From: Sphingomonas koreensis
Lineage (GTDB): Bacteria > Pseudomonadota > Alphaproteobacteria > Sphingomonadales > Sphingomonadaceae
NCBI RefSeq assembly: GCF_002797435.1
Contig: NZ_PGEN01000001.1
Location: 4,214,501-4,278,500 of the forward strand
Reading direction: 5' to 3'
Length of the DNA: 64,000 bases
Numbering within the stretch: the first letter of the stretch is position 1; every line of letters begins with the position of its first letter. The notes beneath the pieces were generated by a model, which was given only the letters and a program-made list of their open reading frames with translations, had not been told where the DNA came from and ran no database searches. Both the position numbers and the translations under genes were made by a program. Positions 1 to 8,494 of this stretch are shown in pieces.

Positions 1-2180
1 TCGCGCGCATAGCGATGATATTGATGAATGCCGTCCCCGTAATCGAGCCGCGCATGCTTGCGATAGCGCACGCGGTTGAAGACGACCCCAGTCAGCGTTT
101 CGCCGAACTGCAGGATCGCCGATCGCAGCAGATCCGGCGTGGTGCGGCCCCACCGCAGGACGAGCAGGCTCTGCTCGGCGAACCGCGCAAGCTGCTGCGC
201 ATCGCTCACTGCGAGGACGGGGGGCGTGTTGATGACGATGAGGTCGTAGCGGTCCCGAAGGATCGCGAACAGGGTTTCTACGCGCGGCGAGGCGATCGCC
301 GCGCCCGGGTCTGGCGCGGGCCTGTTCGCTTTCACGCCATGCACCGCCGGCGTGGAACTGCTGGTGAAGATGATCTCGTCGATCTCCGCATCGCCGCGGA
401 TATAGTCCAGCAAATCCTTCTCGCCCGACGTGTCTTCGAGCAGGCCGGCCAGGCCGGGGCGGCGCAGATCGAAATCGGCGACAATGGCGCGGCGCCCGCG
501 CGCGACGGCGGCGGCGGCAAGCCCGATCGACACGCTCGTCTTGCCTTCGTCGGGAAGCGGCGAGGTGACGAGCACGATATTGCCCGTCGCGCGTGTCGCG
601 TTGCGTCCCATCCGCGTTTCGACCGACCGGATGGCTTCGGCAAAGACCGAATAGGGCTGGCCGATCACGCGAAGATGGGTCGGCATGCGTCGCCGGCTTT
701 TGGGGAGCTCCGGGATCATGCCGAGCGTCGGTAGCCCGCTGATCGCCCAGACCTGGGCTGCACTGCGCACCTGCGTGTCGAGCGCTTCGCTTAGCATGAC
801 GATGATCATTCCGAAGATGAGCGCAGCGGCAGCGGCGGCGCCCATGATCTGGGTACGCCGAGGGAAGCTCGGCTGCGTCGGCTGAAGCGCCGGCGAGGCG
901 ATCGCCGCGTCTGCCTTGACGGTCTTCTCGTTGCGCGTGATTTCCTTCAGCCGCCCGAGCAGCGCGAGATAGACGGTCTGTGTCGCCTGCGCGTTCCGCT
1001 CCAAATCGGCGAGCGGCACGCCCTCCGCAATGTCATTGAGCGAGCGGGCGCGGAGCGAAGCGAGATCCCCGGCCAGCTGTGCCTCGCGCGAGCGCTGAGC
1101 GGATGCCTCGTTGGCAAGCTGGGCGCCGACCCGTCCGGATTCCCGGGCTATGCTCCCGTCAAGCTGCGCGAGTTCTGCCCGCACCTTGAGCACGTCCGGA
1201 TGCGCGCTGCCGTAGAGGGTGGTCAGTTCGCCCAGGCGGCGTTGTGCCGTTGCCTGCTGGCTGCGCAGGTCCGCAAGCAGCGGGGACATGATCTGCCCGG
1301 CTGATCCGCTTCGCCGTTCGCTTTCGGCGCGCTGGCCTCGGATCGCGGCGAGCTCGGCCGCCGCGCGTCCCATCTGCGCCGCATCCGCCTGGCTGCCAGC
1401 ACCGGCGTCGAGACCGTGCGATCGCCGGTAGGACGCGATCGTCTGTTCGGTGGAGACGAGCTGATCGCGCAATTCGGTGACGCGTTCGTCCAGCGTCTGG
1501 ATACGGCGGCGGATCGCAGCCTGGCGTTCCTCCACCTGAGTCTTCACATAGACGCGGGTGATCTTGTTCGCGATCAACGCGGCCTTCTCCGGGTGCCTGG
1601 AGGTGACGGTGACGTCGATGAAGCTGGACTGTCCGTCCTGGGCGACATCGAGCACCTCGAGTAGCCGGTCGGTCGTGCGCTCGACCAGCTGTGGCGAGAC
1701 GGTGCCCGCCGGGGTCTGCGTTGCCTTGACCGCATCGCCCTTCCAGAATTTCAGGCGGTCGAGGAAGCGGTCCCAGCCCGTCTTCTTGTCGGGATTGGCG
1801 TCGGGATTGAATTCGGCATCGTCGTGGAGCGCGAGGTCTCGCACCACCTGCCGGGCGACCGGGCGCGACTGGAGCAGCTGGATCTGCGTTTCGATCTGAT
1901 GTTCGCGCCGAAGTTCGGCGTCGCGGATCGAGGCGGCGGTTTCGTCCTCCGTCTGCAGCCCCGATTCCTCGACATCGACGCGCATCACCGCAGTTGCCTG
2001 ATAGCGCGGTTCGATGAACACCAGCGCCAGCGCGGTAAGCACCATCACCACGAGGAAGGTGATGATCAGTCGCCGCTGATGCCGGCGCAGAACGCGCAGA
2101 AAATCGACGCCGGACGCCTGTTGCGGTACGGCAACCTCAGTTGGGCGCATCTCCATCAACGCTCGTTCCTGCATGTTCAT
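1..2180 (-). CDS. Wzc-like polysaccharide copolymerase / BY-tyrosine kinase (C-terminus cut by window edge)
   Basis: This inner-membrane protein should control chain length and export of the polysaccharide and phosphorylate itself on tyrosines. About 726 residues are visible. Translating the minus strand from an ATG at 2180, preceded by GGGAG, gives an N-terminal Wzz-type region with a first membrane segment near residues 33-53. A long periplasmic coiled-coil stretch rich in Glu, Arg and Gln follows (about 180-400), then a second membrane segment near 440-465. The kinase domain starts near residue 520. Walker A reads SPLPDEGKTS (about 540) and Walker A' reads VADFDLRRP. The Walker B position reads LIVINTPP, where the family normally has Asp, so Asn replaces it. 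A tyrosine-rich tail begins just before the edge (YRKHARLDY, then HQYHRYAR). Copolymerase and kinase are on one polypeptide, as in Wzc/GumC-type proteins. The family call is firm; kinase activity is less certain because of the Walker B change. Confidence 0.9.
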   Translation of the reverse strand, partial: MNMQERALMEMRPTEVAVPQQASGVDFLRVLRRHQRRLIITFLVVMVLTALALVFIEPRYQATAVMRVDVEESGLQTEDETAASIRDAELRREHQIETQIQLLQSRPVARQVVRDLALHDDAEFNPDANPDKKTGWDRFLDRLKFWKGDAVKATQTPAGTVSPQLVERTTDRLLEVLDVAQDGQSSFIDVTVTSRHPEKAALIANKITRVYVKTQVEERQAAIRRRIQTLDERVTELRDQLVSTEQTIASYRRSHGLDAGAGSQADAAQMGRAAAELAAIRGQRAESERRSGSAGQIMSPLLADLRSQQATAQRRLGELTTLYGSAHPDVLKVRAELAQLDGSIARESGRVGAQLANEASAQRSREAQLAGDLASLRARSLNDIAEGVPLADLERNAQATQTVYLALLGRLKEITRNEKTVKADAAIASPALQPTQPSFPRRTQIMGAAAAAALIFGMIIVMLSEALDTQVRSAAQVWAISGLPTLGMIPELPKSRRRMPTHLRVIGQPYSVFAEAIRSVETRMGRNATRATGNIVLVTSPLPDEGKTSVSIGLAAAAVARGRRAIVADFDLRRPGLAGLLEDTSGEKDLLDYIRGDAEIDEIIFTSSSTPAVHGVKANRPAPDPGAAIASPRVETLFAILRDRYDLIVINTPPVLAVSDAQQLARFAEQSLLVLRWGRTTPDLLRSAILQFGETLTGVVFNRVRYRKHARLDYGDGIHQYHRYAR

Positions 2181-2412
2181 CGGCCAACTCCCCGCCACCG
2201 CGGCTGGTGGAGGAGCTTAGGCTGCCTGCGCCCGGCGGATATTGGTCAGAAGGGGCAAATGGGGCGATTGCGGGTATGCGCGCATGCGGGAAAGGGCTGT
2301 CAGGTATCGTCGGGGTGGCAGGCACTACCCCAGTGGGGCTATCCCGCTTGCTCGCCTAGAAATCGGTTTCCCGGACCGCCAGACCTGCGGCATCGATTGC
2401 GCTGGTAAGGGA

Positions 2413-3798
2413 ATGGTACGCCCCATGGAAACGAGCAGCCGCGGGGGGCGATCGCGCATCCGCTGGACATTGCTCCAGATTGCGCACCTTGCCTCCGGCA
2501 ATGCCACCGCCATCGGGATCGGCATGGTGACGCTCGCGCTGATGGCGCACATGCTGGGCCCGGCGCTGCTCGGGCTGCTCGCAATGGTCGAAGCCTATGG
2601 CCGGTTCATGGACCAGATCATTCGCCTTGAGACCTGGCAAGCGGTAATCCGCTACGGGGCAGGCGCGCTCGAGGCGGGGGACGACGATCGTTTCGCCGAA
2701 CTGGTGGGGTTCGGAATCGCGCTTGATATCATCGGCGCGCTTGCCGCCGGCGCGGTCGCATTGCTCGCCATCCCGCTCGTCGGGAGCTGGATCGGATGGG
2801 GTACGGAGGCGCAGACCATGGCTGCCTTCTACGCCATCGCCGTCGCCTTCGGTATCTCGTCGACGCCAACCGGCGTCCTGCGCCTGTTCGATCGTTTCGC
2901 GCTCATCGCCTGGGTCGATCCGGTGCTTGCGGTGCTGCGGCTGATCGCCGTGGCCCTGGTCTGGGCTCTTGGCGGCTCGGTTTGGGAACTGCTGGCGATC
3001 GCGATTGCGGTCCCTTGCCTCCAGCGCGTGACCCTGGCCGTCATGGCGTGGCACGAACTGCGCCGCCGCGGCTACCGGATCCGGCCGCGGTTCGACGCGC
3101 TGATCAATACCGGCAAGTTCGAGGGAATCTGGACGTTCATCGTTTCCGCCAATGGCGCCGTGCTGGTGCGCAAGAGCACCCAGGAGCTCGATATTCTGGC
3201 AGTCGGCGCCGTCGCGGGACCGATCGGTGCCGGCATCTATCAACTGGTGCGCAAGTTCACCCTGGCTGCGATGAAAGCCGGCGCCATGCTGCAGCAGGTC
3301 GTCTTTCCTGATCTGGCGCGGCTATGGGCGCGGCGCGACCTCCTTGGCTTCGCGAACGCGATCCGACAGATCGAGCTGTTCACGCTCTGCGTTGGCGTAG
3401 CGTTCGTCGTCGGCGTGATCTTTGCCGGCGACATCGCGATCCGGTTGATTGCCGGTCCCGAGTTCGAGGATGCGGCCGGCCCGCTGGTCGTCCAGTCGAT
3501 CGCGGCATTGCTCTTCCTCGCGGGAAGCGCGCTCCGGCCTGCGCTGATGACGATGGGGCTGCAGCCGAAAGTCCTGGGCGTCGCGATCGTGGCTGGAACT
3601 GCCTTCTTCGTGACGCTCTACGTGGCGATCCCGGCGCTTGGCGTCAGCGGTGCCGGAATCGCCCACATCGCCTTCAACTTGCTCTGGCTAGCTGGATCTC
3701 TGGCGCTCTTTGCGGGGGCAATGCGGCGGGAAAGGGCGGTTGCGGACGCAGCGCCGGAGTCGCATTCACCGGCGCTTCGCCCGCCAGCCCGCGGTTGA
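2413..3798 (+). CDS. Wzx-type polysaccharide flippase / oligosaccharide translocase
   Basis: The product is a hydrophobic protein of about 461 residues with 12 or so predicted membrane segments, matching the polysaccharide-biosynthesis (MATE/MOP fold) flippases that move undecaprenyl-linked repeat units across the inner membrane. The reading frame is open from 2242, but the upstream part is basic and unlike the family. I chose the ATG at 2413, just after AAGGGA; the ATG at 2425 is an alternative with a longer spacing. The N-terminal membrane part starts with TLLQIAHLASGNATAIG. The gene diverges from the Wzc-like gene. Its 3' end overlaps the convergent LuxR-type gene by 125 bp, so the two transcripts are antisense over that stretch. 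With the Wzc, Wzy and Wza homologues in this window it completes a Wzx/Wzy-dependent export pathway. Confidence 0.85.
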   Translation: MVRPMETSSRGGRSRIRWTLLQIAHLASGNATAIGIGMVTLALMAHMLGPALLGLLAMVEAYGRFMDQIIRLETWQAVIRYGAGALEAGDDDRFAELVGFGIALDIIGALAAGAVALLAIPLVGSWIGWGTEAQTMAAFYAIAVAFGISSTPTGVLRLFDRFALIAWVDPVLAVLRLIAVALVWALGGSVWELLAIAIAVPCLQRVTLAVMAWHELRRRGYRIRPRFDALINTGKFEGIWTFIVSANGAVLVRKSTQELDILAVGAVAGPIGAGIYQLVRKFTLAAMKAGAMLQQVVFPDLARLWARRDLLGFANAIRQIELFTLCVGVAFVVGVIFAGDIAIRLIAGPEFEDAAGPLVVQSIAALLFLAGSALRPALMTMGLQPKVLGVAIVAGTAFFVTLYVAIPALGVSGAGIAHIAFNLLWLAGSLALFAGAMRRERAVADAAPESHSPALRPPARG

Positions 3799-4423
3799 CC
3801 GCCCAGATCGCCGCCTGCGTGCGATTGCGGACGCGCAGCTTGCGCAGGATCGCCTTGATGTGGACCTTGACCGTCGCGTCGGCGATGCTCAGACGACGCG
3901 AAATCACCTTGTTGGGCTCGCCATCGACCAGGCAGCGCAGGATATCGACCTCGCGCGCCGACAGATTGGTTCCGCTGGCGCCCATATCCCAGCAGCGCGA
4001 AATCGCGCCGGCAGGCGCACTGGCGAGCGAACTGGCGATCTGAGACGGCAGAACCTTCTCTCCAAGGGCGGTCAGGCGCAGGGCGCCCGCCAGTGGATCG
4101 CACGAAATCTCCTTTACGAGGTATCCGTCCACGTCCCCCGTCGCAAAAGCGCGGGAAACGTCCTCCATGCTGAACCCATCGGTCATGATGACAATGCGCG
4201 GCTTGGGACAGCGTTCGCGCACATCGGCGCACACGCTCAGGCCTTCATCGATGTCGTTGACGTCGATGATGATGAGCGAGGGTTCGTTCTCGATGTCCAG
4301 ATCATCGACGCAAGATACTGCGCAATCGACCGAAAAATCTTGGTCAGCTAGAATTCGCTTCAGCCCTTCCCTGACAATCTCGTTCTTGCCAATGATATTG
4401 ACGTGAATGGGTTCGCTCAACAT
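3674..4423 (-). CDS. LuxR/NarL-type response regulator with atypical receiver
   Basis: This 249-residue protein has an N-terminal CheY-like receiver (about 5-125) and a C-terminal LuxR-type helix-turn-helix (about 154-211; LSAREVDILRCL, then TVKVHIKAILRKL). It probably regulates the surrounding polysaccharide genes. In the receiver the likely phospho-acceptor D54 (IIIDVND), T81 and K104 are present. The acidic pair that normally ends strand 1 and binds Mg2+ is replaced by G12-K13 (IIGKNE), so conventional phosphorylation is doubtful. A short Pro/Ala-rich tail follows the HTH. The start at 4423 is well supported by an AGGAGGT Shine-Dalgarno 6 nt upstream. The 3' end overlaps the convergent flippase gene by 125 bp. 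Confidence 0.88.
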   Translation of the reverse strand: MLSEPIHVNIIGKNEIVREGLKRILADQDFSVDCAVSCVDDLDIENEPSLIIIDVNDIDEGLSVCADVRERCPKPRIVIMTDGFSMEDVSRAFATGDVDGYLVKEISCDPLAGALRLTALGEKVLPSQIASSLASAPAGAISRCWDMGASGTNLSAREVDILRCLVDGEPNKVISRRLSIADATVKVHIKAILRKLRVRNRTQAAIWAVNRGLAGEAPVNATPALRPQPPFPAALPPQRAPEIQLARAS

Positions 4424-4520
4424 GGATTACCTCCTACCGCTATTTACGGCAGTCGATTCTTGTCGCCCTTCCGGACGACTGGACTACTTCTAGTTAACGA
4501 TGACGACCCAAATACTCTCT

Positions 4521-4551
4521 TATATAGCCCTAGCCCGGAAAAAAATGTCAT
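4521..4551 (-). promoter_or_regulatory. possible promoter of the LuxR-type regulator
   Basis: On the minus strand ATGACA (4551-4546, one mismatch to TTGACA) is followed after 19 nt by TATATA (4526-4521), about 100 nt upstream of the regulator start. The spacing is slightly long; shifting the -10 by one base gives CTATAT with an 18-nt spacer. The location in an AT-rich gap supports it. The match is only moderate. Confidence 0.35.
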
Positions 4552-4867
4552 GGTTTAAAATGTACCAATATATTTCGGTAACGAACGTATCGGTGTCAAT
4601 TCGAGACAGTCTATGGCTATGTGAAGATCAGTATGAGCGCCGGATCATGTTAACGATCGTCGCGGACAAATCATAAGTTTCATCCGGAACTGTCGGTAAC
4701 TTTGATACCACGATTGGTGGGTTCCAGGATGAATACCAATATATGACAATGGTATCTTGCCGTATCGATATCGCTGGATATCAGTAGAATCCCTAGTTTG
4801 ATTCATCGCAGCACGGGCTAAAGTAATGTGGCGACCTGGACGGTGCGTTAGGTACTGTCCATCACTC

Positions 4868-4902
4868 GAATGGCGGCTTTAGTTTGAGCCGCCATTCTTT
4901 TT
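4868..4902 (+). terminator. intrinsic terminator reading rightward
   Basis: A perfect 11-bp inverted repeat (GAATGGCGGCT at 4868-4878, AGCCGCCATTC at 4887-4897) encloses an 8-nt loop and is followed by TTTTT at 4898-4902. The T-tract is only on the plus strand, so it should stop rightward transcripts. Both neighbouring genes run leftward. It must therefore end flippase read-through (antisense to the LuxR gene) or an unannotated RNA in the gap. The hairpin alone may also help end the leftward operon that stops at 4937. Confidence 0.8.
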
Positions 4903-4936
4903 ACATGCGTGTCAATTTATACGCGTGTCGCTGAAT

Positions 4937-6091
4937 TCAGCGCGATCTGATCAACGCATGAAGTCGGGATCCGGATCGAAAGGATTTGCCGCTGGAGGTC
5001 GCCGGCTGGCGGTCTGCGGCACTGGCAATCAGGCCTAGCCAGCGATCGAGAATGATGCGCTCGTCGAACAGCGTGGCACGTCGTTTGGCGTTGCTCCCCA
5101 ATCGCCGGAGCAGTGTACCGGAGGACATGACCCTGCTGAGCGCCGTTGCGAGCTGTGCGCAGTCTTCGGGGGGAACCAGCAGGCCGCTCACTTCCTGTTC
5201 GATCATCTCGCCTGGCCCGAAATCGCAATCGCTGGCGACAACGGCCAGACCCGCCCGCATCGCTTCGCCCACGACATTGGCAAAGCCTTCATAGCGGGAG
5301 GAGAGCACGAACATGCTGGCGGCGCTGATCCATTCCGCGTGCCGTTCGGTATTGCCCGGAAGACGTATCCGGTGCTGGAGTCCGTGGTCCCGAACTAAGG
5401 CTTCCAGGCGCGGCCGTTCCGGCCCCTCGCCGAAGATGACGAGGCTCCAGTCGGGGAAACGGGCCGCAATTCCGGCGAATGCATCGATGAGCAGATCGAA
5501 TCCCTTTTGCTCCGTCAGCCGGCCGACCGCGACTAGCTGTGGCGGTTTCTCCCGCCTCGGCTCGAAGGCGAGCGCCGGGATGGGGTTCGGGATGACCGTC
5601 ACCTTCGACCTGTCCGTGATCCGCATCCGTGCTTTCCCGCGTTCGGTGAGCGTCACGACCCCCGCGGCGCGCGGGTAGAGCCGGTGCAACATCATCTGCC
5701 AGAGCGGATGGGCTGGCTGGCGATCGGGATTGTTGCGCTCCGAGACGATGACGGGTGTGTGCCGGCCAAGTGTCGCGAGCAAGGTGAGCACGTTGATCTT
5801 GGTTAGGAAAGATATGACGACATCGTAGCTGCCGGCGTCGAGCGCGCGCCGAAGCGCGCGCGCGCGTCGGATGCCTGCTGCATAGGCGGAGAGGCCGCCG
5901 CTCCCTGCCGGTACAGCGAGGCGGATGAGCTGCGCGCGCGGATCGATCGCGTGAAAGATCGGATCGTCCGGGGCATCGAAGGTAATGACCGTCACGGTCC
6001 ATCCCCGCGCGATCGCAGCCCCGGCGATCGAGCTGATGACGCGTTCCGCGCCGCCCGCTCCCAGTGCCGACAGGACGAACGCTATGTTCAC
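4937..6091 (-). CDS. GT4-family glycosyltransferase
   Basis: This 384-residue cytoplasmic GT-B enzyme should add one sugar to the lipid-linked repeat unit. The N-terminus reads NIAFVLSALGAGGAERV, a typical GT4 acceptor-domain start. The C-terminal half carries VAVGRLTEQKGFDLLIDAF and the E-x7-E signature in YEGFANVVGEAM. I placed the start at the GTG at 6091 because it overlaps the previous stop as GTGA and has GGAGGT 6 nt upstream; the frame is open further upstream but that part lies inside the HAD gene. It is the last gene of the minus-strand operon. The donor and acceptor sugars cannot be told from sequence. Confidence 0.88.
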   Translation of the reverse strand: MNIAFVLSALGAGGAERVISSIAGAAIARGWTVTVITFDAPDDPIFHAIDPRAQLIRLAVPAGSGGLSAYAAGIRRARALRRALDAGSYDVVISFLTKINVLTLLATLGRHTPVIVSERNNPDRQPAHPLWQMMLHRLYPRAAGVVTLTERGKARMRITDRSKVTVIPNPIPALAFEPRREKPPQLVAVGRLTEQKGFDLLIDAFAGIAARFPDWSLVIFGEGPERPRLEALVRDHGLQHRIRLPGNTERHAEWISAASMFVLSSRYEGFANVVGEAMRAGLAVVASDCDFGPGEMIEQEVSGLLVPPEDCAQLATALSRVMSSGTLLRRLGSNAKRRATLFDERIILDRWLGLIASAADRQPATSSGKSFRSGSRLHALIRSR

Positions 6092-6795
6092 GCGTCCACC
6101 TCCAACGATGCCGGAGCGAACAGGGCCTCGGTGCGCTGCTGAGTCAGGTCGCGCAGGGACCGGATATGCGTGGCAGCGCAATAGGGCGGACCGGGTGCCA
6201 CGCGGGGGTGGACGGCATCTGGCCGGTCGATCTGTACCGTCCCCCAGCCAAGAGCGCGGGGCGCGAGAAAGTCCTTGGCTGGATTGTCGGCGACATAGAC
6301 GAAGCGGTTCGATCGCCCACGATGCACCGCTTCGACAGCATCGAAGGCGCGGCGATGCGGCTTCCAGAAGGTCGGTCCCCAGTCGTCGGTGTAGACGATC
6401 GGGTCGAAGGGGTAGCGCGTCAGGCCAAGCGCGGCCACCTTCCGCCGCTGCGCTGCGCCGAAGCCGTCGGTAATCAGTGCAAGACCGAACCCGTGGTCGC
6501 TGGCAAGGAAGGCAAGCGCATCGGGCGCGAGCCGGATGCGGGGAAGATGGTCGCGATAGATGGCGACCATCGCTGCGATCGTGGCGAGATCGGCTGTCAC
6601 CCCCAGTTCGGCCAGTGCCATGTCGAAAAGCTTCGTGCGCCGACCTGCATTCCACAGCGTTGTGGCCGTCGCGTCGAACCCGTGTATGCCGAGCCGCCAT
6701 TGCACCCACACATCCACCGCAGCGATGCCGCTGCGCACATAGTCCCGTTCGCGATAGAGCGTGTCGTCGAGATCGAAGACGATGACGGTGCTCAT
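6088..6795 (-). CDS. HAD-superfamily hydrolase
   Basis: The product is 235 residues. Motif I is VFDLDDTLY near residue 7, motif II is ALITDGF, the motif III lysine lies in FWKPHRRAF and motif IV is VYVADNPAKDF. These are the complete HAD phosphatase signatures, so a phosphoester hydrolase is likely, with the substrate unknown. The start ATG overlaps the stop of the ATP-grasp gene by 4 bp (ATGA), and its own stop overlaps the next start by 4 bp. Co-translation with the ATP-grasp, PIG-L and formyltransferase genes suggests a role in modifying a sugar or its phosphate rather than housekeeping. Confidence 0.85.
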   Translation of the reverse strand: MSTVIVFDLDDTLYRERDYVRSGIAAVDVWVQWRLGIHGFDATATTLWNAGRRTKLFDMALAELGVTADLATIAAMVAIYRDHLPRIRLAPDALAFLASDHGFGLALITDGFGAAQRRKVAALGLTRYPFDPIVYTDDWGPTFWKPHRRAFDAVEAVHRGRSNRFVYVADNPAKDFLAPRALGWGTVQIDRPDAVHPRVAPGPPYCAATHIRSLRDLTQQRTEALFAPASLEVDA

Positions 6796-7811
6796 AGCGT
6801 CACGAAGATCGCCGCATCGAACCGCAGCATCGCAACGCCTGTCGCCCAGGCATCGGTGGCTGTGTCCGGCAGCCTCAGCCGTTCCTCGATCAGCCATTGT
6901 GCGAAGGATGCACCGGCGTAGTCGGCGAGTGGATAGCCGCCGCCGAAACGCGCATTGATCTCGAACACCTTTGCCGAACCGTCGGTTGCGGTGATGGCCT
7001 GAAAGCATAGTGCGCCGCGCGGGCCGGGGAGGCAGGCGGCCATCTGCCTGGCGATTTCCATCAGGTGCGACTGCCGGCCGGTAACGCCCTTCTCCACCTC
7101 GCCGGCGCGCACCTGTACCCGGTGATGGGGCACGACTGAGCGCAGGGTGCCGGCGCCGTCGAAATAGAGGTTCACCGTCCACTCTTCGCCTTCGAGCAGT
7201 TCCTGGACGACCATCGGTTCGGTTGCGGCGCCGGGCAGCATATCGAGACTGCCGATCCGGGTGACTGCGCGTCCGGCGCTGCCGTGCCGTGGCTTGACGA
7301 TCGCCGGGCCGCTCCAGCTGCGCGAATCCGCCGACGCAAGGTCGATCGTGCGCGGGACCGGGATCCCGTGCGCGCCCAGAAAATCCGCGGTCCGTAGCTT
7401 GTCGCGGCAAATCTCGATCAGCGGAGGCGTGCTCACCGCAACGGTCGTGCCCGATGCCGCAAGACGATCACGAGCAGCCGCCAGCGGCAGCAGCTCCGGA
7501 TCGATCGTCGGCACGACGAGCCCGACGTTGTACTCGCGGCAGATCGCCTCGATCGCCGGGATATAGCTGGGGGAGTCGGCGCGGGGTACCTGCACTGCCA
7601 GATCGGCGAGTCGGCACGCGGCGCTCCATTCGGGTTGCGCGTCGCACGCGACGATCTGGAGATCGACGTGCAGGTTGGCGGCGGCGCGCCGGAATGCGCG
7701 GAGCAGGCCGACGCGCCGGCCGGCCGAACATAGCAACATGGTCAGTTGCCGGTCGGGGCCGGTTGGCGGCGGGATATCCAGCGTGCGGTCTGCAACGAGC
7801 TGGTGCATCAT
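6792..7811 (-). CDS. ATP-grasp ligase (carbamoyl-phosphate-synthase-like)
   Basis: This 339-residue protein resembles the ATP-grasp enzymes often found in capsule and exopolysaccharide loci. An N-terminal Rossmann-like part (LLCSAGRRVGLLRAF) is followed by the ATP-grasp fold: AIVKPRHGSAGRAV for nucleotide binding, and FEINARFGGGYPL with the E-x-N metal ligands. Members of this family join a carboxylate to an amine through an acyl phosphate. In this operon the amine could be one exposed by the PIG-L deacetylase, but that is inference. ATG ATG occurs at 7811/7808. The first overlaps the previous stop as ATGA, while the second has better spacing to GGGAGGT. No signal peptide is seen. Confidence 0.82.
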   Translation of the reverse strand: MMHQLVADRTLDIPPPTGPDRQLTMLLCSAGRRVGLLRAFRRAAANLHVDLQIVACDAQPEWSAACRLADLAVQVPRADSPSYIPAIEAICREYNVGLVVPTIDPELLPLAAARDRLAASGTTVAVSTPPLIEICRDKLRTADFLGAHGIPVPRTIDLASADSRSWSGPAIVKPRHGSAGRAVTRIGSLDMLPGAATEPMVVQELLEGEEWTVNLYFDGAGTLRSVVPHHRVQVRAGEVEKGVTGRQSHLMEIARQMAACLPGPRGALCFQAITATDGSAKVFEINARFGGGYPLADYAGASFAQWLIEERLRLPDTATDAWATGVAMLRFDAAIFVTL

Positions 7812-8494
7812 GATACCTCCCGGATGAGCAGGAAAGCTTCGGCCGCGCGCCGATGCACCGTAGCGCCGCGAAGCGTCGCCAGCGCACGCAGCGCTTCGGG
7901 CGAGCGTTCGTTCGGAAAGGCGCAGACCTGCGATCGATAGCAGGCGAAGGCGTCGAGCTTGCGGTCGAGCGTTTCGTGGATATCGACGAAGACGTTCGGC
8001 GCGAAGCCCGGCGCGAGGCAGGGGGCCGACCAGTTGGTCTCCGACAGCGTTTCGTAGGCGTAGATGCGTGTGGGGTAACGCCAGTTCCGCGGTCTAGCCG
8101 CGACGAGCGCGGAGCGGAAGGTCAGCTGATGGTCGAGATGGATGTCGCCGGCGAACGGGAGGAACAGCGTGTCAGGCCTTACCGTCTCGAACAGCGCGCC
8201 CATAGAGCCGTTGAGCTCCGCATGCGGAACGCGATCGAGTTCGGCTGCAGGGTGATCGAGCCAGTGCGATTGGGTGACGCCGAGCAGCGTGTGCGCGGCG
8301 GCAGCTTCCGCACGGACACGTTCGACATCCTCCGGCGGGTAGCGCGGTGGCTTTCCGCGCGTGGCGATCGCGATATGGACCGTCTGACCGTCCGCCGTGA
8401 GGCGTGCGATGGTGCCGCCGCACCCGAGGATCTCGTCGTCAGGGTGCGGCGCAATGACCAGCACGGTGCCCATGTTCGTCAGCGCCCCGGTCAT
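7808..8494 (-). CDS. PIG-L family N-deacetylase
   Basis: This 228-residue protein has the metal-binding motif APHPDDE at 15-21 and the second motif GDIHLDHQ, both diagnostic for PIG-L/LmbE deacetylases that remove the acetyl group from N-acetyl sugars. It lies directly after the formyltransferase gene (ATGA overlap, 8491-8494) and before the ATP-grasp gene (4-bp overlap). Deacetylation followed by re-acylation of the amine is therefore a reasonable reading. The first ATG is taken for the overlap; M8 is an alternative start. The substrate could be a nucleotide sugar or the lipid-linked glycan. Confidence 0.9.
   Translation of the reverse strand: MTGALTNMGTVLVIAPHPDDEILGCGGTIARLTADGQTVHIAIATRGKPPRYPPEDVERVRAEAAAAHTLLGVTQSHWLDHPAAELDRVPHAELNGSMGALFETVRPDTLFLPFAGDIHLDHQLTFRSALVAARPRNWRYPTRIYAYETLSETNWSAPCLAPGFAPNVFVDIHETLDRKLDAFACYRSQVCAFPNERSPEALRALATLRGATVHRRAAEAFLLIREVS

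Larger units (their letters stand above)
4424..4936. other. AT-rich intergenic region between LuxR gene and glycosyltransferase operon
   Basis: This 513-bp stretch is clearly richer in A/T than its surroundings and has no convincing open reading frame. It holds a possible promoter for the regulator (4521-4551). Two small dyads lie close together: ATACCA (4733-4738) is repeated inverted as TGGTAT at 4750-4755, with a related ACCA-N4-TGGT just upstream. A strong hairpin with a T-tract sits at 4868-4902. The motif accaatatat occurs twice. These look like regulatory DNA, but no binding protein can be named. Confidence 0.5.

Noticed and set aside
15..734. Plus-strand open frames opposite the Wzc-like gene
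   Set aside because: The minus-strand frame encodes clear Wzz and kinase motifs, so the plus-strand frames are shadows.
2242..2412. Upstream start for the flippase
   Set aside because: The added 57 residues are basic and unlike the family, with no good ribosome site at 2242.
6092..6709. N-terminal extension of the GT4 gene at 4937
   Set aside because: The extension lies inside the HAD gene in another frame and has no GT features; the GTG at 6091 has GGAGGT and a GTGA overlap.
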